10,942 nt of DNA, from contig DHWX01000055.1 in the NCBI GenBank assembly GCA_002413395.1, forward strand, positions 14,787 through 25,728, given 5' to 3'. Shown here in pieces: positions 1 to 6,123 of this stretch. Source of the stretch: Polaromonas sp. UBA5171. GTDB lineage: Bacteria; Pseudomonadota; Gammaproteobacteria; Burkholderiales; Burkholderiaceae_C. The notes beneath the pieces are model-generated. The model ran no database searches. It was given only the letters and a program-made list of their open reading frames with translations, and was not told where the DNA came from. A program made the position numbers and the translations under genes. Numbering within the stretch: position 1 is the first letter of the stretch; each line of letters begins with the position of its first letter.

Positions 1-657
1 CAGGGTGCCGACGAGCTGACTTTCCTGGACATCACTGCCACCAGTGACGGGCACGACCTGATCTTGCCTATCATTGAAGCCGTGGCTTCGCAGGTGTTCA
101 TCCCGCTGACGGTGGGCGGCGGTGTGCGCACGGTCGAGGACGTGCGCCGCCTGCTTAATGCTGGCGCCGACAAGACCAGCTTTAACTCGGCTGCGCTGGC
201 CAACCCCCAGGTGATCGACGATGCGTCGGCCAAATATGGCTCGCAGTGCATCGTCGTGGCGATTGATGCCAAGCGCCGCAGCGAAGAAGACGCCAGAGCC
301 CGCGGCCCTGGCTGGGACGTGTACAGTCACGGCGGCCGCAAAAATACCGGTTTGGATGCCGTGGCCTGGGCGACCGAAATGGCGCGGCGCGGCGCGGGCG
401 AAATACTGCTCACCAGCATGGACCGCGATGGCACAAAATCGGGCTTTGACTTGGCGTTGACACGCGCCGTGAGCGATGCCGTCAGTGTGCCGGTGATCGC
501 CTCCGGCGGAGTTGGCAATCTCGATCATCTGGCCGACGGCATACAGATAGGCGGCGCCGATGCGGTGCTGGCCGCCAGCATTTTCCATTACGGCGAATAC
601 ACCGTGCAGCAAGCCAAGCTGCACATGGCCGGACGTGGCATTCCGGTACGGCTTTAA
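1..657 (+). CDS. hisF: HisF, imidazole glycerol phosphate synthase cyclase subunit (5' end missing)
   Basis: The reading frame is open from base 1 and stops with TAA at 655-657. It encodes 218 residues of a TIM-barrel protein, and by family alignment about 40-45 N-terminal residues lie outside the window, including the first catalytic aspartate. HisF combines ammonia delivered by HisH with PRFAR to give imidazole glycerol phosphate and AICAR in the cytoplasm. Seen here: the early barrel motif GADELTFLDIT, the phosphate-binding TVGGGVR, FNSAAL, the catalytic loop SMDRDGTKSGFD (Asp at fragment residue 141, matching Asp130 of Thermotoga HisF), the second phosphate site IASGGV, and AASIFHYGE near the end. 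The internal ATG-like or TTG starts are irrelevant because the true start is upstream. It is followed by hisI and hisE, as expected for a betaproteobacterial his operon; the 76-bp gap to hisI holds no gene. Family assignment is very secure. Confidence 0.97.
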   Translation, partial: QGADELTFLDITATSDGHDLILPIIEAVASQVFIPLTVGGGVRTVEDVRRLLNAGADKTSFNSAALANPQVIDDASAKYGSQCIVVAIDAKRRSEEDARARGPGWDVYSHGGRKNTGLDAVAWATEMARRGAGEILLTSMDRDGTKSGFDLALTRAVSDAVSVPVIASGGVGNLDHLADGIQIGGADAVLAASIFHYGEYTVQQAKLHMAGRGIPVRL

Positions 658-733
658 TTTACAGGCCTTTTCTGCCTCCAACCCATTCATAACGGGCTAA
701 GAAGCCTGCCCGAGCCGTTCACAATCGCCGACA

Positions 734-1132
734 ATGCAAATCATGAATTGGTTAGACAGCATCCGTTGGGACGACAAGGGCTTGGTGCCCGTGATTGCGC
801 AGGAAGCTGCCAGCGGCGATGTGCTGATGTTTGCCTGGATGAACCGCGAAGCGCTGCAAAAAACCGCCGAACTGGGTCAGGCGGTGTATTTCAGCCGTTC
901 GCGCGGGCGCTTGTGGCATAAGGGCGAGGCGTCCGGCCATTGGCAGACCGTGCATGAAATCCGGCTCGATTGCGACAATGATGTGATTTTGCTCAAGGTA
1001 ACGCAACTGGGGCACGAACCAGGCATTGCCTGCCACACCGGTCGTCATAGCTGCTTTTTCCAGCTTTACAAAGAAGGCCAGTGGGTCGCCAGCGAACCGG
1101 TCTTGAAAGACCCGGACAGCATCTACAAGTAA
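734..1132 (+). CDS. hisI: HisI, phosphoribosyl-AMP cyclohydrolase
   Basis: This encodes a 132-residue stand-alone cyclohydrolase that opens the adenine ring of phosphoribosyl-AMP, the third step of histidine synthesis. It is not fused to HisE as it is in enterobacteria. The key residues are present: Asp79, Asp81 and Asp83 with Cys80 in RLDCDNDV (the metal-binding aspartates), and Cys100 and Cys107 in ACHTGRHSCFF (zinc cysteines). The core FAWMNREAL and YFSRSRGRLWHKGE blocks are also intact. The start is uncertain: ATG 734 gives MQIMNWLD, while ATG 743 gives MNWLD, which is where relatives usually begin. Neither has a visible Shine-Dalgarno sequence; both follow ACAAT-type boxes, discussed in the findings. 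The gene lies 17 bp upstream of hisE, so the two are probably co-transcribed. Confidence 0.96.
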   Translation: MQIMNWLDSIRWDDKGLVPVIAQEAASGDVLMFAWMNREALQKTAELGQAVYFSRSRGRLWHKGEASGHWQTVHEIRLDCDNDVILLKVTQLGHEPGIACHTGRHSCFFQLYKEGQWVASEPVLKDPDSIYK

Positions 1133-1149
1133 TGGGCACTTAAGAAAAT

Positions 1150-1542
1150 ATGTCCTCCAACGATACCCTTCAGCGCCTGGCGCAAATCATCGAAAGCCGC
1201 AAACCGGCGCGCGGCGGCGATCCGGATAAAAGTTACGTGGCGCGCCTGCTGCACCGGGGACCCGACGCCTTCCTGAAAAAGATCGGTGAGGAAGCCACCG
1301 AGACCGTGATGGCCGCCAAGGATATTGACCACGGCGGTGCCACCTCCGAACTGAAAGGCAAGCTGGTCGGAGAAGTCGCTGACCTGTGGTTTCATAGCCT
1401 GATTGCATTGGTCCACTACGGCCTGACGCCTGCTGACGTGATGGCCGAGCTGGAGCGTCGCGAGGGCACCAGCGGCATTGAGGAAAAGGCGCTGCGCAAG
1501 GCGCAGCACCGTGATCTTCAGGGATCGGCTGAAAAGCCCTAA
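1150..1542 (+). CDS. hisE: HisE, phosphoribosyl-ATP pyrophosphatase
   Basis: This encodes 130 residues of an all-alpha, MazG-like pyrophosphohydrolase that converts phosphoribosyl-ATP to phosphoribosyl-AMP plus pyrophosphate, supplying the substrate of HisI. The family motifs are clear: SYVARLL at residues 28-34, then KKIGEEATE at 43-51 with Glu47, Glu48 and Glu51, and EVADLWFH at 75-82 with Glu75 and Asp78. Together these acidic residues form the Mg2+ site in the family. The start ATG has only a weak purine stretch upstream (TAAGAAA). It lies 17 bp after hisI and 15 bp before the small membrane protein gene, which argues for one transcript. The C-terminal tail after residue 115 (EKALRKAQHRD and on) is charged and variable, as is usual. 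Confidence 0.96.
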   Translation: MSSNDTLQRLAQIIESRKPARGGDPDKSYVARLLHRGPDAFLKKIGEEATETVMAAKDIDHGGATSELKGKLVGEVADLWFHSLIALVHYGLTPADVMAELERREGTSGIEEKALRKAQHRDLQGSAEKP

Positions 1543-1557
1543 ATTAAGATTTGCATC

Positions 1558-1905
1558 ATGGAAACCGATCTGGCTGAATTCGAAAGCAAAACCCCCAACG
1601 ACCGCACCGTCATGCATGTGCTGTATGGCCTGCACACGCTGGCCTGGTTCAGCGGCGGCATTTTTGCGGTAATCGCGCTCATCATCAACTACATCCGGCG
1701 CGCCGACGAGACTGATGCGCTGTACATTGATCATCACAACTACATGATTCGTACCTTCTGGTGGACGCTGCTGTGGCTGGTGTTGTTGTCGCCGCTGTGG
1801 CTGCTGGTGTTGCCGGGCATGATTGTCTATGGCATTGTCTGGCTCTGGTACCTGTACCGCTGCATCCGCGGCTGGCTGCGTTTTGACAGCAACCGCCTCA
1901 CCTGA
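1558..1905 (+). CDS. Small integral membrane protein, DUF4870-like
   Basis: This encodes 115 residues with a short polar N-terminus and about three membrane segments: roughly residues 20-46, 67-84 and 86-104. The first and second segments are linked by a polar loop holding a His-His pair (59-60). The protein is rich in tryptophan (8 residues, including W68-W69). The pattern of an N-terminal helix with Gly-Gly (33-34), an INYIRR stretch, then RTFWWTLLW resembles the DUF4870 membrane proteins that commonly follow hisE in Burkholderiales; that link is from memory, not a search. The biochemical function is unknown. It sits 15 bp after hisE and 23 bp before the HIT gene, so it is probably co-transcribed with both, but nothing ties it to histidine synthesis. 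The C-terminal basic residues (R101, R104, R108) suggest a cytoplasmic tail. Confidence 0.85.
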   Translation: METDLAEFESKTPNDRTVMHVLYGLHTLAWFSGGIFAVIALIINYIRRADETDALYIDHHNYMIRTFWWTLLWLVLLSPLWLLVLPGMIVYGIVWLWYLYRCIRGWLRFDSNRLT

Positions 1906-1928
1906 AAAACTTTCTTTAGAGTTGTTCC

Positions 1929-2288
1929 ATGAGCCCATCCGACCACTGCATTTTCTGCAAGATAGCCGCAGGCGCCATTCCCAGCTGCAAGGTGTATGAG
2001 GATGATGAACTGTTTGCGTTTCATGACATCAAGCCCTGGGCACCGGTGCATTTTTTGATCATTCCGAAGGTGCACATCCCGTCGCTGGCGCAGGTCGGAC
2101 CCAAGCACGAAGCGCTGCTTGGGCGCATGATGGTGCTGGCGCCCCAACTGGCGCTGGCGCAGGGCTGCAACCCCTATCCCGAAGGTGGTTTCCGCGTCAT
2201 GGCCAATACTGGCGCTGAAGGCGGTCAGGATGTGCATCATCTGCATATTCATGTCATGGGCGGCCCCCGGCCCTGGCTGAAAGGTTAG
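1929..2288 (+). CDS. HIT family (HinT-like) purine nucleoside phosphoramidase
   Basis: This encodes 119 residues, close to the 110-120 usual for HinT. The histidine triad lies at His104, His106 and His108 in HHLHIHVMGGPRPW. The last triad histidine is the expected nucleophile of the family, and the first is part of the conserved triad. The N-terminal CIFCKI (Cys7, Cys10) is the common, sometimes zinc-binding, opening of bacterial HinT proteins. HFLIIPKVHI (residues 41-50) is the typical phosphate-site strand. Family members hydrolyse nucleoside 5'-phosphoramidates and aminoacyl-AMP; the physiological role is poorly defined. The position between the his genes and tatA is the usual betaproteobacterial arrangement. 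A weak TTAGAG lies upstream of ATG 1929. The name hinT would fit but is not proven. Confidence 0.94.
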   Translation: MSPSDHCIFCKIAAGAIPSCKVYEDDELFAFHDIKPWAPVHFLIIPKVHIPSLAQVGPKHEALLGRMMVLAPQLALAQGCNPYPEGGFRVMANTGAEGGQDVHHLHIHVMGGPRPWLKG

Positions 2289-2305
2289 CAGGGATTTTTA
2301 ATAAG

Positions 2306-2321
2306 CGGGTCAGGGAACCCG
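2306..2321 (+). repeat. Small hairpin after the HIT gene
   Basis: CGGGT (2306-2310) and ACCCG (2317-2321) form a 5-bp stem with a 6-nt loop in the 159-bp gap between the HIT gene and tatA. No T tract follows, so it is not a canonical terminator. A second small pair, ACCCA and TGGGT, lies about 20 bp further on. Both could be chance. Confidence 0.25.
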
Positions 2322-2362
2322 TGGGCTGGCAGAGGCACTAACCCACAGACCAATGGGTGTAA

Positions 2363-2392
2363 TTGGAGGCTCTGAGTCGGGGCCTTTAGAAT
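2363..2392 (+). promoter_or_regulatory. Candidate promoter for tatABC
   Basis: TTGGAG (2363-2368, three of six matches to TTGACA) is followed after 18 bp by TAGAAT (2387-2392, five of six matches to TATAAT). It lies in the only gap longer than 100 bp on the plus strand upstream of tatA, about 55 bp before the start codon. The -10 is good and the -35 weak. It is a plausible internal promoter that would let tat be expressed separately from the his genes. Confidence 0.35.
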
Positions 2393-2447
2393 CGGGTGAG
2401 TTGTCTGTAAATTCGCAAAACCTGTAATGACGGAATAGGAGCAAATC

Positions 2448-2702
2448 ATGGGTGGACTTTCCATTTGGCACTGGTTGATTGTGCTGTTGATCGTGGTGAT
2501 GGTATTTGGCACCAAAAAGCTTAAAAACATGGGTAGTGACCTGGGCAGTGCGGTCAAGGGATTCAAGGAGGGCATGAGAGATGGTGGGCAGGCTGACGCT
2601 GACGACAAGCCCGCGGTCCCGGTCGGTCAGGTCACCAATTCCCAGGCGGCCGACACGTCTGGCAAGACCACCATTGATGTTGAAGCCCGGCAAAAGTCCT
2701 GA
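2448..2702 (+). CDS. tatA: TatA, Tat translocase pore-forming subunit
   Basis: This encodes 84 residues of the small single-span subunit that polymerises at the TatBC complex to move folded proteins across the inner membrane. The N-terminal membrane helix (about residues 4-20) is followed by the hinge Phe20-Gly21 and an amphipathic helix, TKKLKNMGSDLGSAVKGFK (22-40) with Phe39; Phe20 and Phe39 match the functionally important E. coli phenylalanines in number. His8 takes the place of E. coli Gln8, a position usually polar in TatA. The tail after residue 45 is polar and presumably disordered. AGGAG (2438-2442) lies 5 bp before the ATG, making it one of the better ribosome sites in the window. 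Next comes tatB, 37 bp downstream. Confidence 0.97.
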   Translation: MGGLSIWHWLIVLLIVVMVFGTKKLKNMGSDLGSAVKGFKEGMRDGGQADADDKPAVPVGQVTNSQAADTSGKTTIDVEARQKS

Positions 2703-2739
2703 GCACGCCACGGGTTGAAGTTTGCGCGTCTGACTTGCG

Positions 2740-3216
2740 ATGATTGATTTAGGCATTTCCAAATTGGCATTGATCGGTGCCGTGGCGCTGATCGTGATCG
2801 GGCCGGAGAAACTGCCGCGCGTGGCCCGCACCGTGGGCATGCTGCTGGGCAAGGCGCAGCGCTATGTCGCCGATGTCAAGCAGGAAGTGAACCGGTCAAT
2901 GGAACTTGATGAACTCAAGAAAATGAAAGAGACCGTTGAGGGTGCGGCTCGCGATGTTGAAAGATCGATCCAGACCCATGCCAGTGAATTCGAGAAATCA
3001 TTTGCTGACGCGGCCGAGGTTGCTGCCAGCGCATCCAGCACCGAATTGTCCGGTTTCGAGATATTTCCAGAATACCGGCATCCAAGAAAGAAGTGGCGAC
3101 TCAAGCAGGGTGCGACACCGCAGTGGTACAAGGCCCGTTCGGGTGTGCGCACCAAGGCGCTGTCCGGAGCTGCCCGGGTGGCACGTTTCCGCCCGCAACC
3201 GGGACGCAATGCCTGA
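2740..3216 (+). CDS. tatB: TatB, Tat translocase receptor subunit
   Basis: This encodes 158 residues. TatB forms the signal-peptide receptor together with TatC in the inner membrane. The N-terminal helix (about residues 5-20) ends at the hallmark Gly21-Pro22 in IVIGPEKLPRVART, followed by a long amphipathic, partly coiled-coil region (about 26-95) containing DELKKMKETVEGAARDVE. The C-terminal tail (112-158) is strongly basic, with YRHPRKKWR and a run of Arg residues; this tail is longer than I expect for enterobacterial TatB and resembles betaproteobacterial forms. Residue 8 is lysine, where E. coli TatB has Glu8, a residue tied to signal recognition. No clear Shine-Dalgarno sequence precedes the ATG, so translational coupling to tatA is possible. 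Confidence 0.95.
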   Translation: MIDLGISKLALIGAVALIVIGPEKLPRVARTVGMLLGKAQRYVADVKQEVNRSMELDELKKMKETVEGAARDVERSIQTHASEFEKSFADAAEVAASASSTELSGFEIFPEYRHPRKKWRLKQGATPQWYKARSGVRTKALSGAARVARFRPQPGRNA

Positions 3217-3248
3217 TTTTTTCGATTTTCCTTTTGATTTTTCCTTGT
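3217..3248 (+). other. T-rich tract in the tatB-tatC gap
   Basis: Immediately after the tatB stop codon, the 75-bp gap to tatC begins with several short T runs (T6 at about 3217, then T4 and T5 runs) in an otherwise GC-rich region. No stable hairpin precedes them, so I do not call a terminator. The U-rich mRNA could favour ribosome loading or RNase E cleavage; that is inference. Confidence 0.4.
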
Positions 3249-3291
3249 TTGCGTGCACTCTGGCGCACCCTTTTCAGCGCAAAACTCCTTC

Positions 3292-4092
3292 ATGAGCGAC
3301 CCCCACACCGACAAGCCTGACGAACTCGCAGGCACCGAGCAACCCTTTGTGCAGCACCTGGTGGAGTTGCGCGACCGGATGATCAAGGCGGTGATAGCGA
3401 TTGGTATCGCCGCGGCTGTCCTGGCGCTGTTTCCCGGCCCCAGCGCGCTGTATGACCTGATGGCAGCGCCGCTAATTGCCAGCCTGCCGAAGGGAGCCAC
3501 GCTGATTGCCACGAATGTTGTCTCGCCATTCGTGGTGCCAATCAAGATTCTTTTCATGGCCGCCTTCATGGTTGCGCTGCCGGTGGTGCTCTATCAGGTT
3601 TGGGCCTTCATTGCCCCCGGTCTTTACTCGCACGAGAAAAAACTGGTCATGCCGCTGGTGGTTTCAAGCACCGTGCTGTTTTTTGTCGGCGTGGCGTTTT
3701 GTTACTACTTTGTGTTTGGCAAGGTGTTCAGGTTCATCCAGAGCTTTGCTCCCAAATCGATCACTGCCGCGCCAGACATTGAGGAATACCTCAACTTCGT
3801 GCTTGGCATGTTCCTGGCATTCGGTCTGGCATTCGAGGTGCCGATTGCTGTGATTCTTCTGGTGCGCATGGGCGTGCTCAGCGTTGCCCAGTTGCGTCAG
3901 TACCGCAGCTATTTCTGGGTGCTTGCAGCCGTTGGTACGGCGCTGGTCACGCCCCCTGACGCGGGCTCAATGATCATGCTGCTCATGGTCGTGGGTGGGC
4001 TGTATGAGATGGGTATTGTGGCGGCGCAGGTGTTCATCAAGCACACCAAAGCGACCGAAGGCGACAGTGACACGGAGGCTGCCAAGCCCTGA
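3292..4092 (+). CDS. tatC: TatC, Tat translocase core receptor subunit
   Basis: This encodes 266 residues with six predicted membrane helices, the expected size for TatC (E. coli about 258). The conserved signal-binding elements are present: HLVELRDR (residues 22-29, with Glu25 equivalent to E. coli Glu15), YQVWAFIAPGLYSHEKK (101-117), FGLAFEVPI (177-185, with Glu182 matching the membrane-buried Glu170 of E. coli) and TPPDAGS (220-226). I start at ATG 3292 (MSDPHTDKPDEL), where relatives start; an in-frame GTG at 3253 would add 13 residues that look nothing like TatC. No good ribosome site precedes either. Phe19 and Asp28 replace E. coli Leu9 and Lys18. The gene ends only 13 bp from the end of the convergent protease gene. 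Confidence 0.96.
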   Translation: MSDPHTDKPDELAGTEQPFVQHLVELRDRMIKAVIAIGIAAAVLALFPGPSALYDLMAAPLIASLPKGATLIATNVVSPFVVPIKILFMAAFMVALPVVLYQVWAFIAPGLYSHEKKLVMPLVVSSTVLFFVGVAFCYYFVFGKVFRFIQSFAPKSITAAPDIEEYLNFVLGMFLAFGLAFEVPIAVILLVRMGVLSVAQLRQYRSYFWVLAAVGTALVTPPDAGSMIMLLMVVGGLYEMGIVAAQVFIKHTKATEGDSDTEAAKP

Positions 4093-4096
4093 AATC

Positions 4097-4124
4097 GCCG
4101 AATCCTCAACGCTGAATCTTCGGC
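4097..4124. terminator. Possible bidirectional stem-loop between tatC and the protease gene
   Basis: GCCGAA (4097-4102) and TTCGGC (4119-4124) can pair as a 6-bp stem with a 16-nt loop. It spans the 13-bp gap between the two convergent genes and the last codons of the protease gene. There is no T tract on either side, so any termination here would be weak or Rho-dependent. Confidence 0.2.
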
Positions 4125-5263
4125 CGCTGGCGCTTGCCCGGCGTCACCGAGATATTGGTCTGACGGTCTTCGCGCAGCACGGTCAATGGTGCCGGCATGC
4201 CGGGCGTAAGGGTTGCCACGGCGGTCAGTAACTGGCTCACATTGCCGACGGTCTTGCCATTGACCGCGGTGATCACGTCGCCGGGCCGGATACCGGCCTG
4301 TGCGGCGGGGCCGTTTTGCAGCACGCCGGTGATCATGACACCGCCCGTTTTCGCGGCATCGGGCTTCAGGCCGAAGGTGGCGGCCAGCTCGGGGTTCAGA
4401 TCTTGCGGTTCCACGCCAATCCAGCCGCGCGTGACTTGGCCGTCTTTCACGATGCTTTCCAGCACCTGTTTGGCGGTGGACACGGGAATGGCGAACCCGA
4501 TGCCCATGGAGCCGCCCGAGCGCGAGTAGATCGCGGTGTTGATGCCCATCAGGTTGCCGTGGATATCGACCAGCGCCCCGCCCGAGTTGCCGGGGTTGAT
4601 GGCTGCGTCGGTTTGAATGAAGTTCTCGAAGGTGTTGATGCCAAGCTGGTTGCGCCCCAGTGCGCTGACGATGCCGCCGGTCACGGTCTGGCCTACGCCA
4701 AAGGGATTGCCGATGGCCAGCACCGGGTCGCCCACTTGCAGTGCATCGGAATTTCCCAGCACGATGACGGGCAGTTTGTCGAGTTCGATCTTGAGAATGG
4801 CCAGGTCGGTGTCGGGATCCGTGCCAATGACCTGGGCCTTGGCCTTGCGCGTGTCATTGAGGACCACCTCAATGTCGTCGGCACCTTCGACCACATGGTT
4901 GTTGGTCAGAATGTAGCCAGCGGCGCTGACGATGACGCCGCTGCCCAGTCCGGCCTGCGGCTCGCCCGAGCCCTGTTCGCCGAAGAAAAATTTGAACCAC
5001 GGATCGTCTGCGGACGGGTTTCGCTCCGCCGTCTTGCTGGTATTGATGCTGACCACCGCGCCGGAAGCGGTTTTGGCGGCCAAGGCGAAGCTGCCGACCG
5101 GACTGGTGCCGTGCGGCATCAGTCCGGTCGGGGCTTCGATCACGGACACGCCGCCCATCGGGGCGCCTCTGTCGAGCCACTGCGGCTTGAGCGTTGCCAC
5201 CACAAAATAAGCCGCCACCAGGATGGTAACGGTCTGGGAAAACAGGAGCCAGGTGCGCTTCAT
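4106..5263 (-). CDS. DegS-like membrane-anchored trypsin-like serine protease with one PDZ domain
   Basis: This encodes 385 residues of the HtrA family. The N-terminus, MKRTWLLFSQTVTILVAAYF, is a single membrane anchor, followed by a Gly/Pro-rich linker and the protease domain. The catalytic triad is complete: His123 in LTNNHVV, Asp153 in DPDTDLAI, and Ser227 in INPGNSGGAL. One PDZ domain follows (about residues 278-372, with WIGVEP, GPAAQAGIRPGDVI and VNGK), and the protein ends in a basic tail. One PDZ plus a membrane anchor is the DegS layout, in contrast to two PDZ domains in DegP/MucD. The expected role is periplasmic quality control and possibly sensing of misfolded outer-membrane proteins; whether it cleaves an RseA-like anti-sigma factor cannot be told here. 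I start at ATG 5263 because the 35-residue extension of the longer frame is polar, unlike any family member. It is divergent from the Nif3 gene. Confidence 0.93.
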   Translation of the reverse strand: MKRTWLLFSQTVTILVAAYFVVATLKPQWLDRGAPMGGVSVIEAPTGLMPHGTSPVGSFALAAKTASGAVVSINTSKTAERNPSADDPWFKFFFGEQGSGEPQAGLGSGVIVSAAGYILTNNHVVEGADDIEVVLNDTRKAKAQVIGTDPDTDLAILKIELDKLPVIVLGNSDALQVGDPVLAIGNPFGVGQTVTGGIVSALGRNQLGINTFENFIQTDAAINPGNSGGALVDIHGNLMGINTAIYSRSGGSMGIGFAIPVSTAKQVLESIVKDGQVTRGWIGVEPQDLNPELAATFGLKPDAAKTGGVMITGVLQNGPAAQAGIRPGDVITAVNGKTVGNVSQLLTAVATLTPGMPAPLTVLREDRQTNISVTPGKRQRPKIQR

Positions 5264-5275
5264 GGTTATCAATGC

Positions 5276-5295
5276 CTGAAAATCTGAAAATCTGG
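5276..5295. repeat. Short tandem repeat, 8-bp unit, 2.5 copies
   Basis: CTGAAAAT occurs twice in tandem (5276-5283 and 5284-5291), followed by CTGG, which matches the first three bases of a third copy. It lies just upstream of the protease start codon, in its presumed leader on the minus strand. This may be chance, a slippage product or a regulator half-site pair. Confidence 0.5.
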
Positions 5296-5319
5296 AAGCC
5301 AGCGCAAAACGCGTGCTGT

Positions 5320-5344
5320 GATTGTCTCTCAAGCTGAGACAATC
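5320..5344. promoter_or_regulatory. Perfect 9-bp inverted repeat in the divergent protease/Nif3 gap
   Basis: GATTGTCTC (5320-5328) and GAGACAATC (5336-5344) are exact reverse complements separated by 7 bp. The right arm ends 5 bp before the Nif3 ATG. On the plus strand the right arm reads TGAGACAAT (5335-5343), an extended -10-like element four of six to TATAAT with a TG motif, which would put transcription start at about the ATG. The left arm gives the same ACAAT box on the minus strand. It may be an operator, a pair of divergent -10 elements, or an RNA hairpin; the sequence alone does not decide. Confidence 0.55.
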
Positions 5345-5349
5345 GACCC

Positions 5350-6123
5350 ATGAACATTGCCCAGTCATCGCACCGTCAAGAACTTTTGCTTGCCTTTGAT
5401 ACCTTGTTGCAACCCGAGCGTTTCAAAGACTACGGCCCCAATGGGTTGCAGGTGGAGGGGCGCGCGCAGATTCGAAAAATCATTTCAGGCGTCACGGCCA
5501 GCCGCGCCCTGATTGAAGCGGCGATTGACGCGCAGGCTGACGCGATTTTTGTGCATCATGGGCTGTTTTGGCGTGGTCAGGACGGCTGTGTGACGGGCTG
5601 GATGAAGCAGCGGCTCGCGCTGCTGCTGGCCCACGACATTAACCTGTTCGCTTACCATCTGCCGCTCGATGTCCACCCGGAATGGGGCAATAATGCGCAA
5701 CTGGGCCTGAAATTGGGGCTGAAGGCCACCGCGCGTTTTGGCGAACAGGACTTGGGCTTTTTGGGCGAGCGGGCGGATGGCGGCAGCTTTGCCAGCGCCG
5801 CGGCACTGGCTGATCACTTAAAAAATATATTAAATCGGCCTGTAGTCCAGGCAGGGCAGGCGCAAGGAGCTGTAAAGACCATAGCGTGGTGCAGCGGCGG
5901 AGCGCAGGCTTATTTTGAAGCGGCGATTGCAGCCGGCGCCGACGCTTTCATCACCGGCGAAATTTCCGAGCCGCAAGCGCATTATGCGCGCGAGATGGGC
6001 GTGGCCTTCATCGCCTGTGGCCACCATGCGTCGGAGCGTTACGGCGCCCCAGCCGTTGCGGCGCAGGTGGCGGCAGCATTCGGTCTGGACCACCAGTTCA
6101 TTGATATTGACAACCCGGCATGA
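5350..6123 (+). CDS. Nif3/YbgI family (DUF34) dinuclear metal-binding protein
   Basis: This encodes 257 residues; E. coli YbgI has about 247. The two-metal site is complete: His69-His70 in FVHHGLFW, Asp107 in YHLPLDVHP (with nearby His103), and His225 and Glu229 in CGHHASERYG. These match the YbgI ligands His63, His64, Asp101, His215 and Glu219. Family members form toroidal hexamers in the cytoplasm. They are often annotated as GTP cyclohydrolase 1 type 2 homologues, but I would not assert that activity. No convincing Shine-Dalgarno sequence precedes ATG 5350; the start sits 5 bp after the palindrome. The stop codon overlaps the pdxA start by 4 bp (ATGA), so the two are translationally coupled. 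Confidence 0.95.
   Translation: MNIAQSSHRQELLLAFDTLLQPERFKDYGPNGLQVEGRAQIRKIISGVTASRALIEAAIDAQADAIFVHHGLFWRGQDGCVTGWMKQRLALLLAHDINLFAYHLPLDVHPEWGNNAQLGLKLGLKATARFGEQDLGFLGERADGGSFASAAALADHLKNILNRPVVQAGQAQGAVKTIAWCSGGAQAYFEAAIAAGADAFITGEISEPQAHYAREMGVAFIACGHHASERYGAPAVAAQVAAAFGLDHQFIDIDNPA

Noticed and set aside
1123..1938. A 271-residue minus-strand frame across hisE, the membrane protein and the HIT start
   Set aside because: It spans three plausible plus-strand genes and their gaps, and its product is a Gln/His/Ala-rich shadow.
3214..3248. T-rich tract after tatB as an intrinsic terminator
   Set aside because: No GC-rich stem precedes it, and tatC is expected to be co-expressed with tatB.
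3253..3291. A GTG start giving TatC 13 extra residues
   Set aside because: The added segment does not resemble TatC, and family members start at the Met equivalent to 3292.
4316..5287. A 323-residue open frame on the plus strand opposite the serine protease gene
   Set aside because: It lies antisense to a gene with a complete catalytic triad. Its translation is low-complexity and rich in Gly, His, Asp and Val with no recognisable domain, as expected of a GC-rich antisense shadow.
5264..5368. An upstream start extending the protease by 35 residues
   Set aside because: The extension is polar, would run through the palindrome and the Nif3 start, and would bury the membrane anchor inside the protein. 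Met at 5263 directly opens a normal anchor.
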